Shown: piece by piece, positions 8,352-19,297 of the stretch
Numbering within the stretch: position 1 is the stretch's first letter
Layout: the number at the start of each line of letters is the position of its first letter
Source: DASSUW01 sp036257565
Lineage (GTDB): Bacteria > Actinomycetota > Thermoleophilia > Solirubrobacterales > Solirubrobacteraceae
Reading direction: 5' to 3'
DNA: 64,000 bases
Assembly: GCA_036257565.1 (NCBI GenBank)
Contig: DATAFH010000063.1
Span: 13,601-77,600, forward strand
Made by a program: the position numbers and the translations under genes
Notes under the pieces: model-generated
What the model saw: the letters and a program-made list of their open reading frames with translations, nothing else
Told to the model about the DNA's origin: nothing
Databases searched by the model: none

Positions 8352-8825
8352 CTACTCGGCGGTGACCGCGGGGGCGGGCGCGACGGGCGCCTCGGCGGCC
8401 GTCGTGTCCATGAAGAACAGCGTGTGGCGGCCGATCACGATCTCGTCGCCGTCGGTCAGCGGGCTCCACTCCACGCGCCGGCCGTTGACGAAGATGCCGT
8501 TCAGCGACCGGTCGTCGAGCACCCGCACCCCGTCCGTCTGGCTGACGACCAGAGCGTGGCGTCGGGAGACCGTTGCGTCGTCGAACCGGACGTCCGCGGC
8601 GAGCGACCGGCCGATCCGCGTCCACTCGCGCGACACGGCCACGACCACGTGGCGGCCGCTCTCCTCGTAGGCGAGGTACTTGCCGGGCTCCGGCACCCCG
8701 GCGCGCGCGTCCTCGACCCACGACGGGCGCTCGCGGCGCGCAGGCTCGGCGGCTACCGGCATGGCGCCCTCGCCGCCCACTGGCAGGGTTCCGGTGTTCT
8801 GCGGGTCGGGAGTGCGCTCGTCCAT
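8352..8825 (-). CDS. FHA-domain protein
   Basis: This 157-aa cytoplasmic protein has a disordered N-terminus (about 1-45) and a C-terminal forkhead-associated domain. The conserved phosphothreonine-binding elements are visible: IGRSLAADVRF, the SRRHA motif, and DRSLNGIFVNG. FHA domains bind phosphothreonine peptides made by Ser/Thr kinases; no kinase is encoded nearby. ATG 8825 is preferred because GGAAAGG lies about 6 nt upstream; an ATG at 8843 is in frame. It is oriented with parA, separated by about 40 nt. Confidence 0.87.
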   Translation of the reverse strand: MDERTPDPQNTGTLPVGGEGAMPVAAEPARRERPSWVEDARAGVPEPGKYLAYEESGRHVVVAVSREWTRIGRSLAADVRFDDATVSRRHALVVSQTDGVRVLDDRSLNGIFVNGRRVEWSPLTDGDEIVIGRHTLFFMDTTAAEAPVAPAPAVTAE

Positions 8826-8870
8826 CGTCGCCTTTCCGATCATAGGGTCCGGGTCAATGGAGGGTTCGGT

Positions 8871-9158
8871 GTGTCCGCGGCGAAACGAGATCGGACCATG
8901 CTGGCTCTCACGCGCCATCGCCAGCCGCTCATGGAGATCTCCCTCCTCCGGCACAGCGTGGGCGCCCTCGGGGCCCGCCGGCACGGCTGCGTGCACTGCC
9001 ATCGTACTCCGCTGGTCGGTGAGCTGGTCCACATGTACGGTGAGCGCCTCGTCTGCGAGCTCTGCCGCTCGCGCCACCGCGAGGCGCCGGCGCGCACCGA
9101 GGTCGTGCGCTCCCCCGAGCACGAGCGCGCCGTGCGCTCGCGCCCGCGCGCGGCCTGA
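8871..9158 (+). CDS. Small protein with two CxxC motifs (putative zinc ribbon)
   Basis: This is a predicted 95-aa protein of unknown function. Two cysteine pairs, CVHC and CELC, separated by about 23 residues, can form a four-cysteine zinc ribbon. The C-terminus is rich in Arg, Glu and His. GTG 8871 is chosen because GGAGGG lies 6 nt upstream; ATG 8898 and ATG 8931 are alternatives. It is divergent from the FHA gene with a 45-nt gap and is followed after 9 nt by the SRPBCC gene. Confidence 0.6.
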   Translation: MSAAKRDRTMLALTRHRQPLMEISLLRHSVGALGARRHGCVHCHRTPLVGELVHMYGERLVCELCRSRHREAPARTEVVRSPEHERAVRSRPRAA

Positions 9159-9167
9159 GCGGCCATT

Positions 9168-9680
9168 ATGCTTCCGGCCGCCGTGGATCCCGTGACCGCC
9201 AGCGTCTCGATCGACCGCCCGCGCGAGGAGGTCTTCGCGTACCTGGTGGACGTCGCCAACCACTCCGAGTTCAGCGACCACTACCTCAACCACTTCCGGC
9301 TCACCCGGCTCGAGTCGGTCGGCCAGGGAGCGGGGGCGCGGTTCAAGATCGATGCGCCGCTCAATCGCTTCAGCTGGTCGGACATGACGTTCGTGACCGT
9401 CGAGCCACCGCACCGGATCGTCGCGCTCGGCCGCGGTGGCAAGTTCAACCGCATCAAGACCACGACGATCTGGACGCTCGACCGCGCGCCCGGCGGCGGC
9501 ACCGACGTCGAGTACATGATCGAGACCGAGCCCTTGCTGCGGAGCGACCGGCTCGTGGAGGCGCTGACCGGCCAGCGCGGCTGGTTCAAGCGCAACGTCC
9601 GGAAGGCGCTGCGCCGGCTCCAGGCGATCCTCGAGGAGAACGAGGATCGCGGCGCGCGGGCGACCGTGGCGGGGGTCTAG
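9168..9680 (+). CDS. SRPBCC/START-like protein (polyketide cyclase family)
   Basis: This 170-aa protein has the helix-grip fold of the SRPBCC superfamily. The typical opening ASVSIDRPREEVFAYLVDVA is followed by alternating strands and a long C-terminal helix (about 130-165). Such proteins bind hydrophobic ligands in a central cavity; the ligand here cannot be inferred. GTG 9183 could be the true start and would remove the atypical first residues. It sits between a small zinc-ribbon protein and a lipoprotein gene on the same strand. Confidence 0.75.
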   Translation: MLPAAVDPVTASVSIDRPREEVFAYLVDVANHSEFSDHYLNHFRLTRLESVGQGAGARFKIDAPLNRFSWSDMTFVTVEPPHRIVALGRGGKFNRIKTTTIWTLDRAPGGGTDVEYMIETEPLLRSDRLVEALTGQRGWFKRNVRKALRRLQAILEENEDRGARATVAGV

Positions 9681-9690
9681 ACTCCGGCCG

Positions 9691-10242
9691 ATGCGCGTCC
9701 TGCTGGTCCTCGCCCTCGTGTCGCTCGTCGCCGTGGGATGCGGCCGCGGGGAGGGCGTCAAGACCACGGCGGAGACCGAGGGCCTGTACCTCGACATCAA
9801 CGGACTCAAGTACCAGGTCCAGCTGTCCCGCTACATGAACCCGGCCGACGTCGAGGACCGCGAGTACTTCATCGGGCTGCCGGAGACCACGCCGCAGCCG
9901 GCCGCCGACGAGACGTGGTTCGGCGTCTGGGTGCGGGTGGAGAACACGTCGGAGGACGAGACCCGCCCCTCGGCCACGCGCTGGGAGATCCATGACACGC
10001 AGGACAACGTCTACCGGCCGATCCCGATCAACCCGGAGGACAACCCGTTCGTCTACGAGCCGGTCGACGTCCCGCCCAAGACCGTGATCCCGCTGCCCAG
10101 CAACGCCGCCGGCCAGGGACCGATCCAGGGCTCGCTGCTGCTCTTCAAGATCCGGACCGACTCGCTCCAGAACCGCCCCCTCGAGCTGCGCTTCAGCAAC
10201 GGTGGCAGCTCGCAGGAGGGCACGTACGACCTCGACGTCTAG
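9691..10242 (+). CDS. Lipoprotein of unknown function (DUF4352-like)
   Basis: This is a 183-aa predicted lipoprotein with a short signal ending in LVAVGC (Cys17). The mature part contains a beta-rich domain with WFGVWVRVENTSEDE, a pattern seen in DUF4352-type immunoglobulin-like domains of actinobacterial lipoproteins. No catalytic motif is visible. Its stop codon shares the bases CTAG with the stop of the convergent penicillin-binding protein gene. The role is probably structural or ligand-binding at the outer face of the membrane. Confidence 0.7.
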   Translation: MRVLLVLALVSLVAVGCGRGEGVKTTAETEGLYLDINGLKYQVQLSRYMNPADVEDREYFIGLPETTPQPAADETWFGVWVRVENTSEDETRPSATRWEIHDTQDNVYRPIPINPEDNPFVYEPVDVPPKTVIPLPSNAAGQGPIQGSLLLFKIRTDSLQNRPLELRFSNGGSSQEGTYDLDV

Positions 10243-11948
10243 AGCGCGGCTGAGATCACCTGCGCGGCAGCGGGAGCGGCGACCTCGCCGCCCGCGCCCT
10301 GGGCGATCAGCAGGACGCAGACCGCGATCCTGGGGCGGCCGGCCGGGGCGTAGGCGGTGAACCAGGCGTCGGTGTCGGTGACGTCGGCGACCGCGGGCGC
10401 CTGGGACGGATCCTCGGGCACCGGGTCCTCGCTGACCGTCGAGCGCAGCTCGGCGGTGCCGGTCTTGCCCGCGACATTGACGCCATCGATCGCGGCCCCA
10501 ACGCCGGTGCCGCCGGTGACGACGGCGCGCATGCCGCGGCCGATGAAGCGGGCCACGTCGGGCGGCGTCGCCTGCCGTGACGAGGTGCGCTCCCCTCGCA
10601 GCAGGGTGGGCTCCACGAGCCGGCCGCGCTCGCCGATCGCCGCGCCCACGAGCGCCATCTGCAGCGGGGTCGTGAGGACCTTGCCCTGCCCGATCGCCGT
10701 CGAGCCGACCGCCAGGTCGTCGCCGATCTCGCCCGCCGCCGGGATCGTCGAGCGGGCCGCGCCCAGCAGCCGCGGGTCCTTGTTGAAGCCGAAGCGCTCC
10801 GCCGCCTGGACGAGCCGCTCGGCGCCCAGCTCGGCGCCCATGGGCGCGAAGACGGAGTTGCACGAGTGCGCGAACGAGTTGATGAGCGAGCCGCCGCACG
10901 ACTCGCCGTTGGCGTTCTCGAGCTCCACGCCCTCGAGCGTCGCCGCGGTCTGCACCGGGAAGGACTCGGAGCGCTTGACCGTCCCGGCCTCGAGGGCCCC
11001 CGCGAGCGTGATGATCTTGAACACCGAGCCGGGCGGCTGGGGCGCCGAGAAGGCGACGCCGGCGAGCGCCAGCACCTCGCCCGTGCTCGGCCGCACGGCG
11101 GCGATCCCGCCGTAGCGGCCGGCGAGCGCCTCGACCGCGGCGCGCTGGACGTCGGGGGCGATCGTGCTCCGCACGTTGGTGCCGGGCCGCGGCGAGCTCG
11201 AGGCCAGGATCCGCGTGCCCGCAAGCAGCTCGCCGCCCGGGGTGCCGGCGAGCTGGCGGTCGAACTCGCGCTCGAGCCCCGTGAGCCCCACCGGCGTGTC
11301 CGCCGGGATGCCGAGGGTGCGCAGCTCCGCCACCCGCTCCGGCGGCGCCGGGCCGACCCGGCCGGCGATCTCCGACGCGAGCGGGTCGAGGTCGGAGAGC
11401 CGCTCCTCGCCCTTGGCGATCGGCGTGCCGTCCCGGGCCTGGATCGTGGCGCGCTCGGGCATCCGCGTGGCCCGGGTCAGCTCCTCGCCTGCGCGCACGC
11501 CCGGGAACGTCAGGTGCGGCCCCCAGGCCACGGTCGGCTCGCCGTCCTCGCCCTCGACGATCGGCAGCGTGACGCTCTGGCGCAGATCGCCGAACACCCG
11601 CGTGCGCACGGACACGGGGACCTCGACCGCGTTGTCGCGCGCGTCGCGCGTGCCGTCGATGCGCAGGGCGGTGACGGTGGCCGTCGCCCGCGCTCGGCGG
11701 TAGCTGCGCGCGAACCGCCGCAGGGGCGTCTCCTGCCGGGCCCCGGGAGAGAGCATCGCGTACATCTCCGCGTAGTCCTCACGCTCCCAGGCGTCGGCGA
11801 ACGTCGTCGCCAGCCGGCGCTCCTCGGGCTCGTGCAGGCTCGCGGCCACCAGCCCGCCGGCGAACGCGCCGCCCGCGAGGACGAGCAGCGGCACAAGCCG
11901 CCGCATCCGAACACGCTGCTGGGGCGAGGGGGCGCGGGTCGAGACCAT
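10239..11948 (-). CDS. Penicillin-binding protein (class B-like transpeptidase)
   Basis: This 569-aa D,D-transpeptidase has a membrane anchor (about 15-36), an NTF2/MecA-N-like domain (about 40-150), a dimerisation region, and a transpeptidase domain. The catalytic motifs are present in order: SVFK (about residue 309), SCN (about 362) and KTG (about 493). The architecture matches the MecA/PbpA-like group found in actinobacteria, which act in septal or elongation wall synthesis. No class A glycosyltransferase domain is present. The gene stands alone and converges on a lipoprotein gene. Confidence 0.9.
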   Translation of the reverse strand: MVSTRAPSPQQRVRMRRLVPLLVLAGGAFAGGLVAASLHEPEERRLATTFADAWEREDYAEMYAMLSPGARQETPLRRFARSYRRARATATVTALRIDGTRDARDNAVEVPVSVRTRVFGDLRQSVTLPIVEGEDGEPTVAWGPHLTFPGVRAGEELTRATRMPERATIQARDGTPIAKGEERLSDLDPLASEIAGRVGPAPPERVAELRTLGIPADTPVGLTGLEREFDRQLAGTPGGELLAGTRILASSSPRPGTNVRSTIAPDVQRAAVEALAGRYGGIAAVRPSTGEVLALAGVAFSAPQPPGSVFKIITLAGALEAGTVKRSESFPVQTAATLEGVELENANGESCGGSLINSFAHSCNSVFAPMGAELGAERLVQAAERFGFNKDPRLLGAARSTIPAAGEIGDDLAVGSTAIGQGKVLTTPLQMALVGAAIGERGRLVEPTLLRGERTSSRQATPPDVARFIGRGMRAVVTGGTGVGAAIDGVNVAGKTGTAELRSTVSEDPVPEDPSQAPAVADVTDTDAWFTAYAPAGRPRIAVCVLLIAQGAGGEVAAPAAAQVISAAL

Positions 11949-11990
11949 CCCGAGAGGTGGAGGGTAGGAGGGTGAGTACGCTCGGGTCAG

Positions 11991-13130
11991 GTGACAGGGA
12001 TCGACTGGGTGATCCTCGGCGCGGTGGCGCTCCTCGCGATCTTCGGCTGGGCGCAGGGCTTCATCGCCGGAGCCCTCGCTCTCCTGGGCTTCGCCGCGGG
12101 CGCGTGGCTGGCCACCCGGCTGGCCCCGGTCGTGCTCCCCGAGGGCGATGAGTCACAGTGGGCGCCGGCCTTCGCGCTGGCGGGGGCGATCGTCGCCGGC
12201 GGCATGCTGGCGGCGGGCTTCGAAGGGCTGGGCTCGCGGCTCCGGCGGCGGTTCGCGTCGCCGGCCTTTGCGGCCGTCGACGGGGCGCTGGGTGCGGTAC
12301 TCACGGCCTGCGTCGGCCTGCTGATCGCGTGGGTGCTCGGCGCGCTGGCGCTGCAGTCGGCGCCCGACATCCGGCGCGACGTGCAGCGCTCGGCGATCCT
12401 GCGCCAGCTCAACGCCGTGCTGCCGCCCACCGGGCCCCTGCTCAACACGCTGCGGGCGCTGGACCCGTTCCCGCGCATCGACGGTCCCGAGGCGCGTGTG
12501 CCGGCGCCGCGGCAGGGGATCACACGGGACCCCGAGGTCACCGCCGCACGCCCGAGTGTCGTGAAGATCCTCGGCACCGCCTGCGGCGTGGGCGTCGAGG
12601 GCTCGGGCTGGGTCGCCCGGCCGGGGGTGGTGGTGACGAACGCCCACGTCGTGGCCGGCCAGGACGACACGCGGATCCTGCCGGGCGGGCGCGAGCCCGG
12701 CCTCGACGCGCAGGCCATCCACTTCGACCCGCGCAACGACCTCGCGGTGCTGCGCGTACCGGGGCTCGGCGCCTCCGCGCTCGACATCGCCTCCGACCCG
12801 CCGGCCGGCACGTCGGCGGCGATCCTCGGCTTCCCGCTCAACGGGCCCTACGACGTGCGGGCGGGGCGGCTCGGACAGACGCGCGAGGTCGTCAGCCAGG
12901 ACGCCTACGGGCGCGGGCCGGTGCGCCGGCGCATCGTCGCCCTGCGCGGCGCGGTGCGCTCGGGCAACTCGGGCGGCCCGATGGTCGACGGCCAGGGTCG
13001 GGTGGTGGCGACGATCTTCGCCGCCACCACGAGCGGGCCGCGCGGCGGCTACGGCGTTCCGAACGCGGTGGTGCGTTTCGCGCTCGCGGGCGCGCGCGAG
13101 CCGGTCTCCACAGGCCCGTGCGGGGGGTGA
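11991..13130 (+). CDS. MarP-like CvpA-trypsin membrane serine protease
   Basis: This 379-aa protein has a CvpA-type membrane domain of four predicted helices (about 1-125) joined to an extracytoplasmic trypsin-like domain (about 185-370). The triad is His219 (TNAHVV), Asp250 (NDLAVL) and Ser327 (GNSGGP). Cysteines near 199 and at the C-terminus could form a disulfide. The architecture matches Mycobacterium tuberculosis MarP, a periplasmic protease needed for acid and oxidative stress resistance that processes a wall hydrolase. A similar role here is inferred from the architecture only. The start is GTG 11991. Confidence 0.85.
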   Translation: MTGIDWVILGAVALLAIFGWAQGFIAGALALLGFAAGAWLATRLAPVVLPEGDESQWAPAFALAGAIVAGGMLAAGFEGLGSRLRRRFASPAFAAVDGALGAVLTACVGLLIAWVLGALALQSAPDIRRDVQRSAILRQLNAVLPPTGPLLNTLRALDPFPRIDGPEARVPAPRQGITRDPEVTAARPSVVKILGTACGVGVEGSGWVARPGVVVTNAHVVAGQDDTRILPGGREPGLDAQAIHFDPRNDLAVLRVPGLGASALDIASDPPAGTSAAILGFPLNGPYDVRAGRLGQTREVVSQDAYGRGPVRRRIVALRGAVRSGNSGGPMVDGQGRVVATIFAATTSGPRGGYGVPNAVVRFALAGAREPVSTGPCGG

Positions 13131-13149
13131 GCTACCCTCGGCGGTTCGT

Positions 13150-15384
<2,235 letters not shown>

Positions 15385-15420
15385 CGGCGACAGCGTAAGC
15401 CCGGCCTGTTACCTAGGGCC

Positions 15421-15555
15421 GGGCGGACCGCTGCGGTCTGGCTCGGCCCGGCGGACCGCCGCGGTCTGGCTCGGCCGGGCGGAGGGCTGCGGTCTGGCTC
15501 GACCGGGCGGAGCGCCGCGGTCTGGCTGGACCGGGCGGAGCGCCGCGGTTCGCGG
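15421..15555 (+). repeat. 28-bp tandem repeat array (four full copies plus a partial fifth)
   Basis: Units start at 15421, 15449, 15477, 15505 and 15533, an exact 28-bp period. The core is GGGCGGA, then a variable 3-5 nt, then GCGGTCTGGCT, then a gACC/gGCC end. There are no spacers, so it is not a CRISPR. It begins 36 nt after the topB stop in a gap without a gene. The repeats can form GC-rich hairpins and might act as a terminator, protein-binding array or unstable minisatellite. Confidence 0.85.
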
Positions 15556-15572
15556 ACGTCCCGCGGACAACG

Positions 15573-15624
15573 CGCGGGTGGACGTTCCGGCGGAAACGCG
15601 CGGGTGGACGTTCCCGCGGGAACG
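15573..15624 (+). repeat. 26-bp direct repeat pair
   Basis: Two copies of a 26-bp unit beginning CGCGGGTGGACGTTCC start at 15573 and 15599. They differ only within the GGCGGAAA / CGCGGGAA part. They sit directly after the 28-bp array and 10 nt before the stop of the minus-strand 103-aa gene. The second copy contains TTCCCGCGGGAA, a perfect 12-bp palindrome. Confidence 0.75.
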
Positions 15625-15634
15625 CCCGGGCTGC

Positions 15635-15946
15635 CTAGGCGGACGGCTCGATCTCGCGGGGGGCGGCGTCGCCCTCGGTCGCGCCGTCGCGGAGCTGGCG
15701 CTGCGGCGGCTGGCCGGTGAGCGCGCGCCAGAAGGCGACGCAGCCGGCGGCCAGCGAGGCGAGCAGCTCCGCGAACGGACCCGCGGGGCGCTCCTCGCTC
15801 ACGACGGCCTGGATCTCGGGGACGCCGGCGCCGCTGTCCTGCGTCCAGGCGACGAACAGCTCCTCGCTGCCGACGATGTCTGCAAGGTTCGCGGCCAGCA
15901 CGAGATCGGCGTCCGTATGGTCCATCGGCAGATGAAGGTGCGGCAT
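15635..15946 (-). CDS. Hypothetical 103-aa protein
   Basis: No family is recognised. The product is mildly acidic, opens with a His-rich MPHLHLPMDH, has a helix around LAANLADIVGSEEL, a strand-rich middle (about 30-50) and a more hydrophobic segment (AGCVAFWRAL, about 70-80), and ends in a charged tail. GGGGAG about 9 nt before ATG 15946 supports the start; a longer form from 16033 is possible. The gene is isolated, flanked on both sides by short repeat arrays, with no partner on its strand. Confidence 0.55.
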   Translation of the reverse strand: MPHLHLPMDHTDADLVLAANLADIVGSEELFVAWTQDSGAGVPEIQAVVSEERPAGPFAELLASLAAGCVAFWRALTGQPPQRQLRDGATEGDAAPREIEPSA

Positions 15947-16090
15947 CTCGGCACTCCCCAGGGTGCGTTGGCTTCCGATCCGAGTAAACGGCTTCCAGCG
16001 TGCCAACTTGAGGCGCCGCGCGCCGCTGTACATCCGTCCAGTCGGCGGCCGAAGGTCCGAAATCTGAAACGTCCCACCCGCCGCAGCGGG

Positions 16091-16162
16091 GGCCTCCCGA
16101 ACCCGTCCTGCCGGTCCGGGGCCTCCCTCGAACCGTCCTGCCGCCCGGGGACTCCCTCGAAC
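16091..16162 (+). repeat. 29-bp tandem repeats upstream of addB
   Basis: Units start at 16091, 16120 and 16149 (third partial), an exact 29-bp period, each beginning GGCCTCCC or GGACTCCC and containing CGAACC-GTCCTGCCG. On the opposite strand the unit starts CCGGGCGG, as do several units of the 28-bp array at 15421-15555, so the two arrays may be related and inverted. The gap 15947-16318 otherwise shows no gene. Confidence 0.65.
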
Positions 16163-16318
16163 GAACCGTTCTCTCCGCCACCGCGGATCTCTTCCCCTCG
16201 AGGGCGGCCCGCTGAGTCACTCCGCCGGCCAACCCCGCGGATCCCGGCGCGCTCCAGGGCGGCCCGCTCCTCACCCCTCCGGTGAACCTGTCCGGTGGGC
16301 GCGCGACCCTGAGGGGCC

Positions 16319-19297
16319 GTGGCTCTCACCCTGATCACCGGTCCGGCGAACGCCGCCAAGGCGGGCGCCGTGCTCGAGCGCTTTCGCGCCGCACTTCCGC
16401 GCGAGCCGGTCCTCGTGGTGCCGATGCCCGCCGACGCCGAGCACTACGGCCGCGAGCTGGCCGCCGAGGGGATCGTGATCGGCGCCGAGGTCGTGACGTT
16501 CGACCGGTTGATCCACGTGCTGGCCGAGGCCGCCGGGGTGCGGGAGCGGCGGCTGGGCCGCGTGGCTCGCGAGCGGGTGCTGCGCGCGACGGTGGCGGAG
16601 ACGCGGCTGGATGCGCTCGCCCGGTCGGCGGCCGCTCCCGGCTTCGCGACGGCCCTCGGGACGCTGTTCGCCGAGCTGGGCCGCTCCCTGGTCGGCCCGG
16701 GGCGGTTCATCAAGGCCGTGCGCGACTGGGTCGCCGCGGGGGACGCTCCCGCACACGCGGAGGAGCTCGCGGCCCTGTTCGGCGCCTACCACCGGCGGCT
16801 GGAGCGACTCGGCGTCGTCGATGCGGAGGGTCTCGCGCGGGCGACGCTCGATGCCCTGCGCCGCCGGCCCGACGCCTGGGGCGGCCGGCCCATCTTCGTC
16901 TACGGCTTCGACGACCTGACGCCGCTCCAGCGCGACGCGGTCGAGACGCTCGCCCGCCACGCCGACGTCTGCATCTCGCTCGCGTACGAGCCGGGCCGTG
17001 CCGCGTTCGCGGGCCGGGCCGAGACCGTCGAGCTGCTCAAGCCGCTGGCCGAGCGCCACGAGCTCCTCCCGGACCGGTCCGAGCACTACGCGCCCGCCTC
17101 GCGCGGCGCGCTGCACCACCTCGAGCGCGCCCTCTTCGAGCCGGGCACCCCGCGCCGGTCGCCCAACGGCGCCGTGCGGCGGCTCGAGGCAGGCGGCGAG
17201 CGTGCCGAAGCGGAGCTCGTCGCGGCCGCGGTGCTCGAGCTCATGGGCGCCGGCCTGCTGGCCGAGGACATCGCCGTGCTCGTGCGTGGCGGCGCCGACG
17301 AGGCACCCGTTCTCGGCCACGTGCTGGAGAGCTACGGCGTGCCAGTGGCCGTCGAGCGCCGGACGCCGCTCGCCCGTACGCGGCTCGGCGCCGGGATCCT
17401 CGCCGGCGCCCGCGCCGCGATGCCGGGCGGCACCGCCACGGACCTCCTCACCTGGCTCCGAACCCCGGGCCGCCTCCCAGACGCCGACCTCGCTGACGAC
17501 CTCGAGGCCCGGGTCCGCCGCAACGACATCACGACGGCGACCGAGGTCCGCCGTCTGCTCGAGGGCGACTCGAGGGCTTCGGCGGCCGACGCCCCGCAAC
17601 CGGAGACCGACCGCACGGATTCGGCCACGGGCATGGTCGGTGGGCTGACGGACGCGCTCGCTCGGCTTGCGGATGCGGCCGTGGCGGGTGCTGAGGCGCT
17701 GCTGGAGGCGCTGGTGGCCGAGGGGGACGGGATCTGGACGGCGCCGCACCGGCGTGCCGCCGCGGTGCTCGGGCTTGAGGAGGCGGCCGACGCGCGGGCG
17801 GCTGCTGCGCTGCGGGGCGCTGCGGAGGAGCTGCGTGGGCTCGCTGCCGCCGATCCCGCGCTCGTCGGCGGCCCCGCCGAGGTGCTCGAGGCGCTGACCG
17901 CCGTGCAGGTGCGGGAGCCGGCGGTGCCCGGCGGGGTCCTCGTCGCCGACCCGCTCGCGATCCGGGCTCGACGGTTCCGTGCCGTGCTCGTGTGCGGCCT
18001 GCAGGAGGGGGCGTTCCCGCGGCATCCGCTTCCCGAGCCCTTCGTCGACGACGGCGCCCGCGCTGCCCTCGCACGGTCGAGCGGGTTGGTGCTGCCGCGC
18101 CACGAGGACGTCCTCGCGCGCGAGCGGTACCTGTTCTACGCCGCCGTCTCGCGGCCCGAGGAGGTGCTCTTCCTCTCGTTCCGCTCAGCCGATGAGGAGG
18201 GCGATCCGCTGCAGCCGTCGGCGTTCCTCGACGACGTCCGGGCGCTCTTCACCGACGAGCTGTGGCAGCGGCGCGGCCGGAGGCTGCTGTCCGAGGTCAC
18301 GTGGCCGCCGGCCTCCGCCCCCACGCCGCACGAGCTCCGCCGCTCGCGGGCGGCCGAGGAGCAGCGGCCCGACCCGCCCCCGCTCGGATCGCCGCAGACC
18401 GACGCCGTGCTGGCCCTGCTGGCCGCGCGGGAGACGGAGGCGGCGCGCGGACTCGAGACCTTCGCGGGATGCGGCGTGCGCTGGCTCGTCGAGAGCCTGC
18501 TCCGGCCGCGTCGCACCGAGCCAGATCCCGAGCCGATGCGCCGAGGCTCGATCGCCCACGCCGTCCTCGAACGGACCCTGCGCCGGCTCGGCGACCGCGA
18601 GGGCTCCGCGCGGTTGACGCCCGACTCGCTCCCCGCCGCGCTCGAGGAGCTGGAGGCGGCGATCGGCGATCTGCGGTCCACGGCCGCGGGCACGCGGGCG
18701 CGGGCGGTGCTGCGCGAGCTCGAGGTCGACCTGCGGCGGCTGCTCCGCCACGAGGCCGAGTGCGGCGCCGGGCTCGAGCCGCGCCGCCTCGAATGGAGCT
18801 TCGGCGGCGCTGAGGACGAGCACGGCCCGCTCCCGCTGCCGGGCACGAGCCTCGGCGTCGCGGGTCGCGTCGACCGGATCGACCTCGACGCGGCCGGCCG
18901 CGCCATCATCCGCGACTACAAGGGCCGCACGGTCACGGCGGGAGCCCGCTGGGCGGTCGACCGCAAGCTCCAGGTCGCGCTCTACGCGCTCGCCGCCCGC
19001 GAGCTGCTCGGCATCGAGCCGGTCGGCGCGCTCTACCAGCCCGTCGGCCACCGCGACGTACGCCCCCGCGGAATCGTCCGCGACGACGTACCCGGCCGGT
19101 ACGTGAACGGCGATGTCGTCGACGGCGACGCGTTCGACGCCGCGCTCGACGAGGCGCGCGAGGCGGCCGGCCGCGCCGCCGCCGACCTCCAGTCGGGCCG
19201 CATCCGCGCGTGCCCGGACGCGTGCTCGCCGATGGGCGGCTGCGCCTACCCGGCGATCTGCCGTGCGAGCGAGGCCGCCCCCGAGGAAGCCGCATGA
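16319..19297 (+). CDS. addB: AddB-type helicase-like nuclease subunit
   Basis: This 992-aa protein is the probable partner of AddA in double-strand-break end resection. It has a helicase-like N-terminal region whose Walker A position reads GPANAAKAG without the GK[ST] lysine context, so the motor is probably inactive. A C-terminal PD-(D/E)XK nuclease is visible in RRGSIAHAVLE, GRVDRIDL and IIRDYKG. One cysteine near residue 716 (FAGCG) plus three or four near the end (CPDACSPMGGCAYPAIC) can hold the AddB iron-sulfur staple. GTG 16319 has GAGGGG upstream. It overlaps addA by 4 nt. Confidence 0.85.
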   Translation: MALTLITGPANAAKAGAVLERFRAALPREPVLVVPMPADAEHYGRELAAEGIVIGAEVVTFDRLIHVLAEAAGVRERRLGRVARERVLRATVAETRLDALARSAAAPGFATALGTLFAELGRSLVGPGRFIKAVRDWVAAGDAPAHAEELAALFGAYHRRLERLGVVDAEGLARATLDALRRRPDAWGGRPIFVYGFDDLTPLQRDAVETLARHADVCISLAYEPGRAAFAGRAETVELLKPLAERHELLPDRSEHYAPASRGALHHLERALFEPGTPRRSPNGAVRRLEAGGERAEAELVAAAVLELMGAGLLAEDIAVLVRGGADEAPVLGHVLESYGVPVAVERRTPLARTRLGAGILAGARAAMPGGTATDLLTWLRTPGRLPDADLADDLEARVRRNDITTATEVRRLLEGDSRASAADAPQPETDRTDSATGMVGGLTDALARLADAAVAGAEALLEALVAEGDGIWTAPHRRAAAVLGLEEAADARAAAALRGAAEELRGLAAADPALVGGPAEVLEALTAVQVREPAVPGGVLVADPLAIRARRFRAVLVCGLQEGAFPRHPLPEPFVDDGARAALARSSGLVLPRHEDVLARERYLFYAAVSRPEEVLFLSFRSADEEGDPLQPSAFLDDVRALFTDELWQRRGRRLLSEVTWPPASAPTPHELRRSRAAEEQRPDPPPLGSPQTDAVLALLAARETEAARGLETFAGCGVRWLVESLLRPRRTEPDPEPMRRGSIAHAVLERTLRRLGDREGSARLTPDSLPAALEELEAAIGDLRSTAAGTRARAVLRELEVDLRRLLRHEAECGAGLEPRRLEWSFGGAEDEHGPLPLPGTSLGVAGRVDRIDLDAAGRAIIRDYKGRTVTAGARWAVDRKLQVALYALAARELLGIEPVGALYQPVGHRDVRPRGIVRDDVPGRYVNGDVVDGDAFDAALDEAREAAGRAAADLQSGRIRACPDACSPMGGCAYPAICRASEAAPEEAA

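Noticed and set aside
15421..15555. CRISPR-like array
   Set aside because: Units are contiguous with a 28-bp period and no spacers of unique sequence; no cas genes are nearby.
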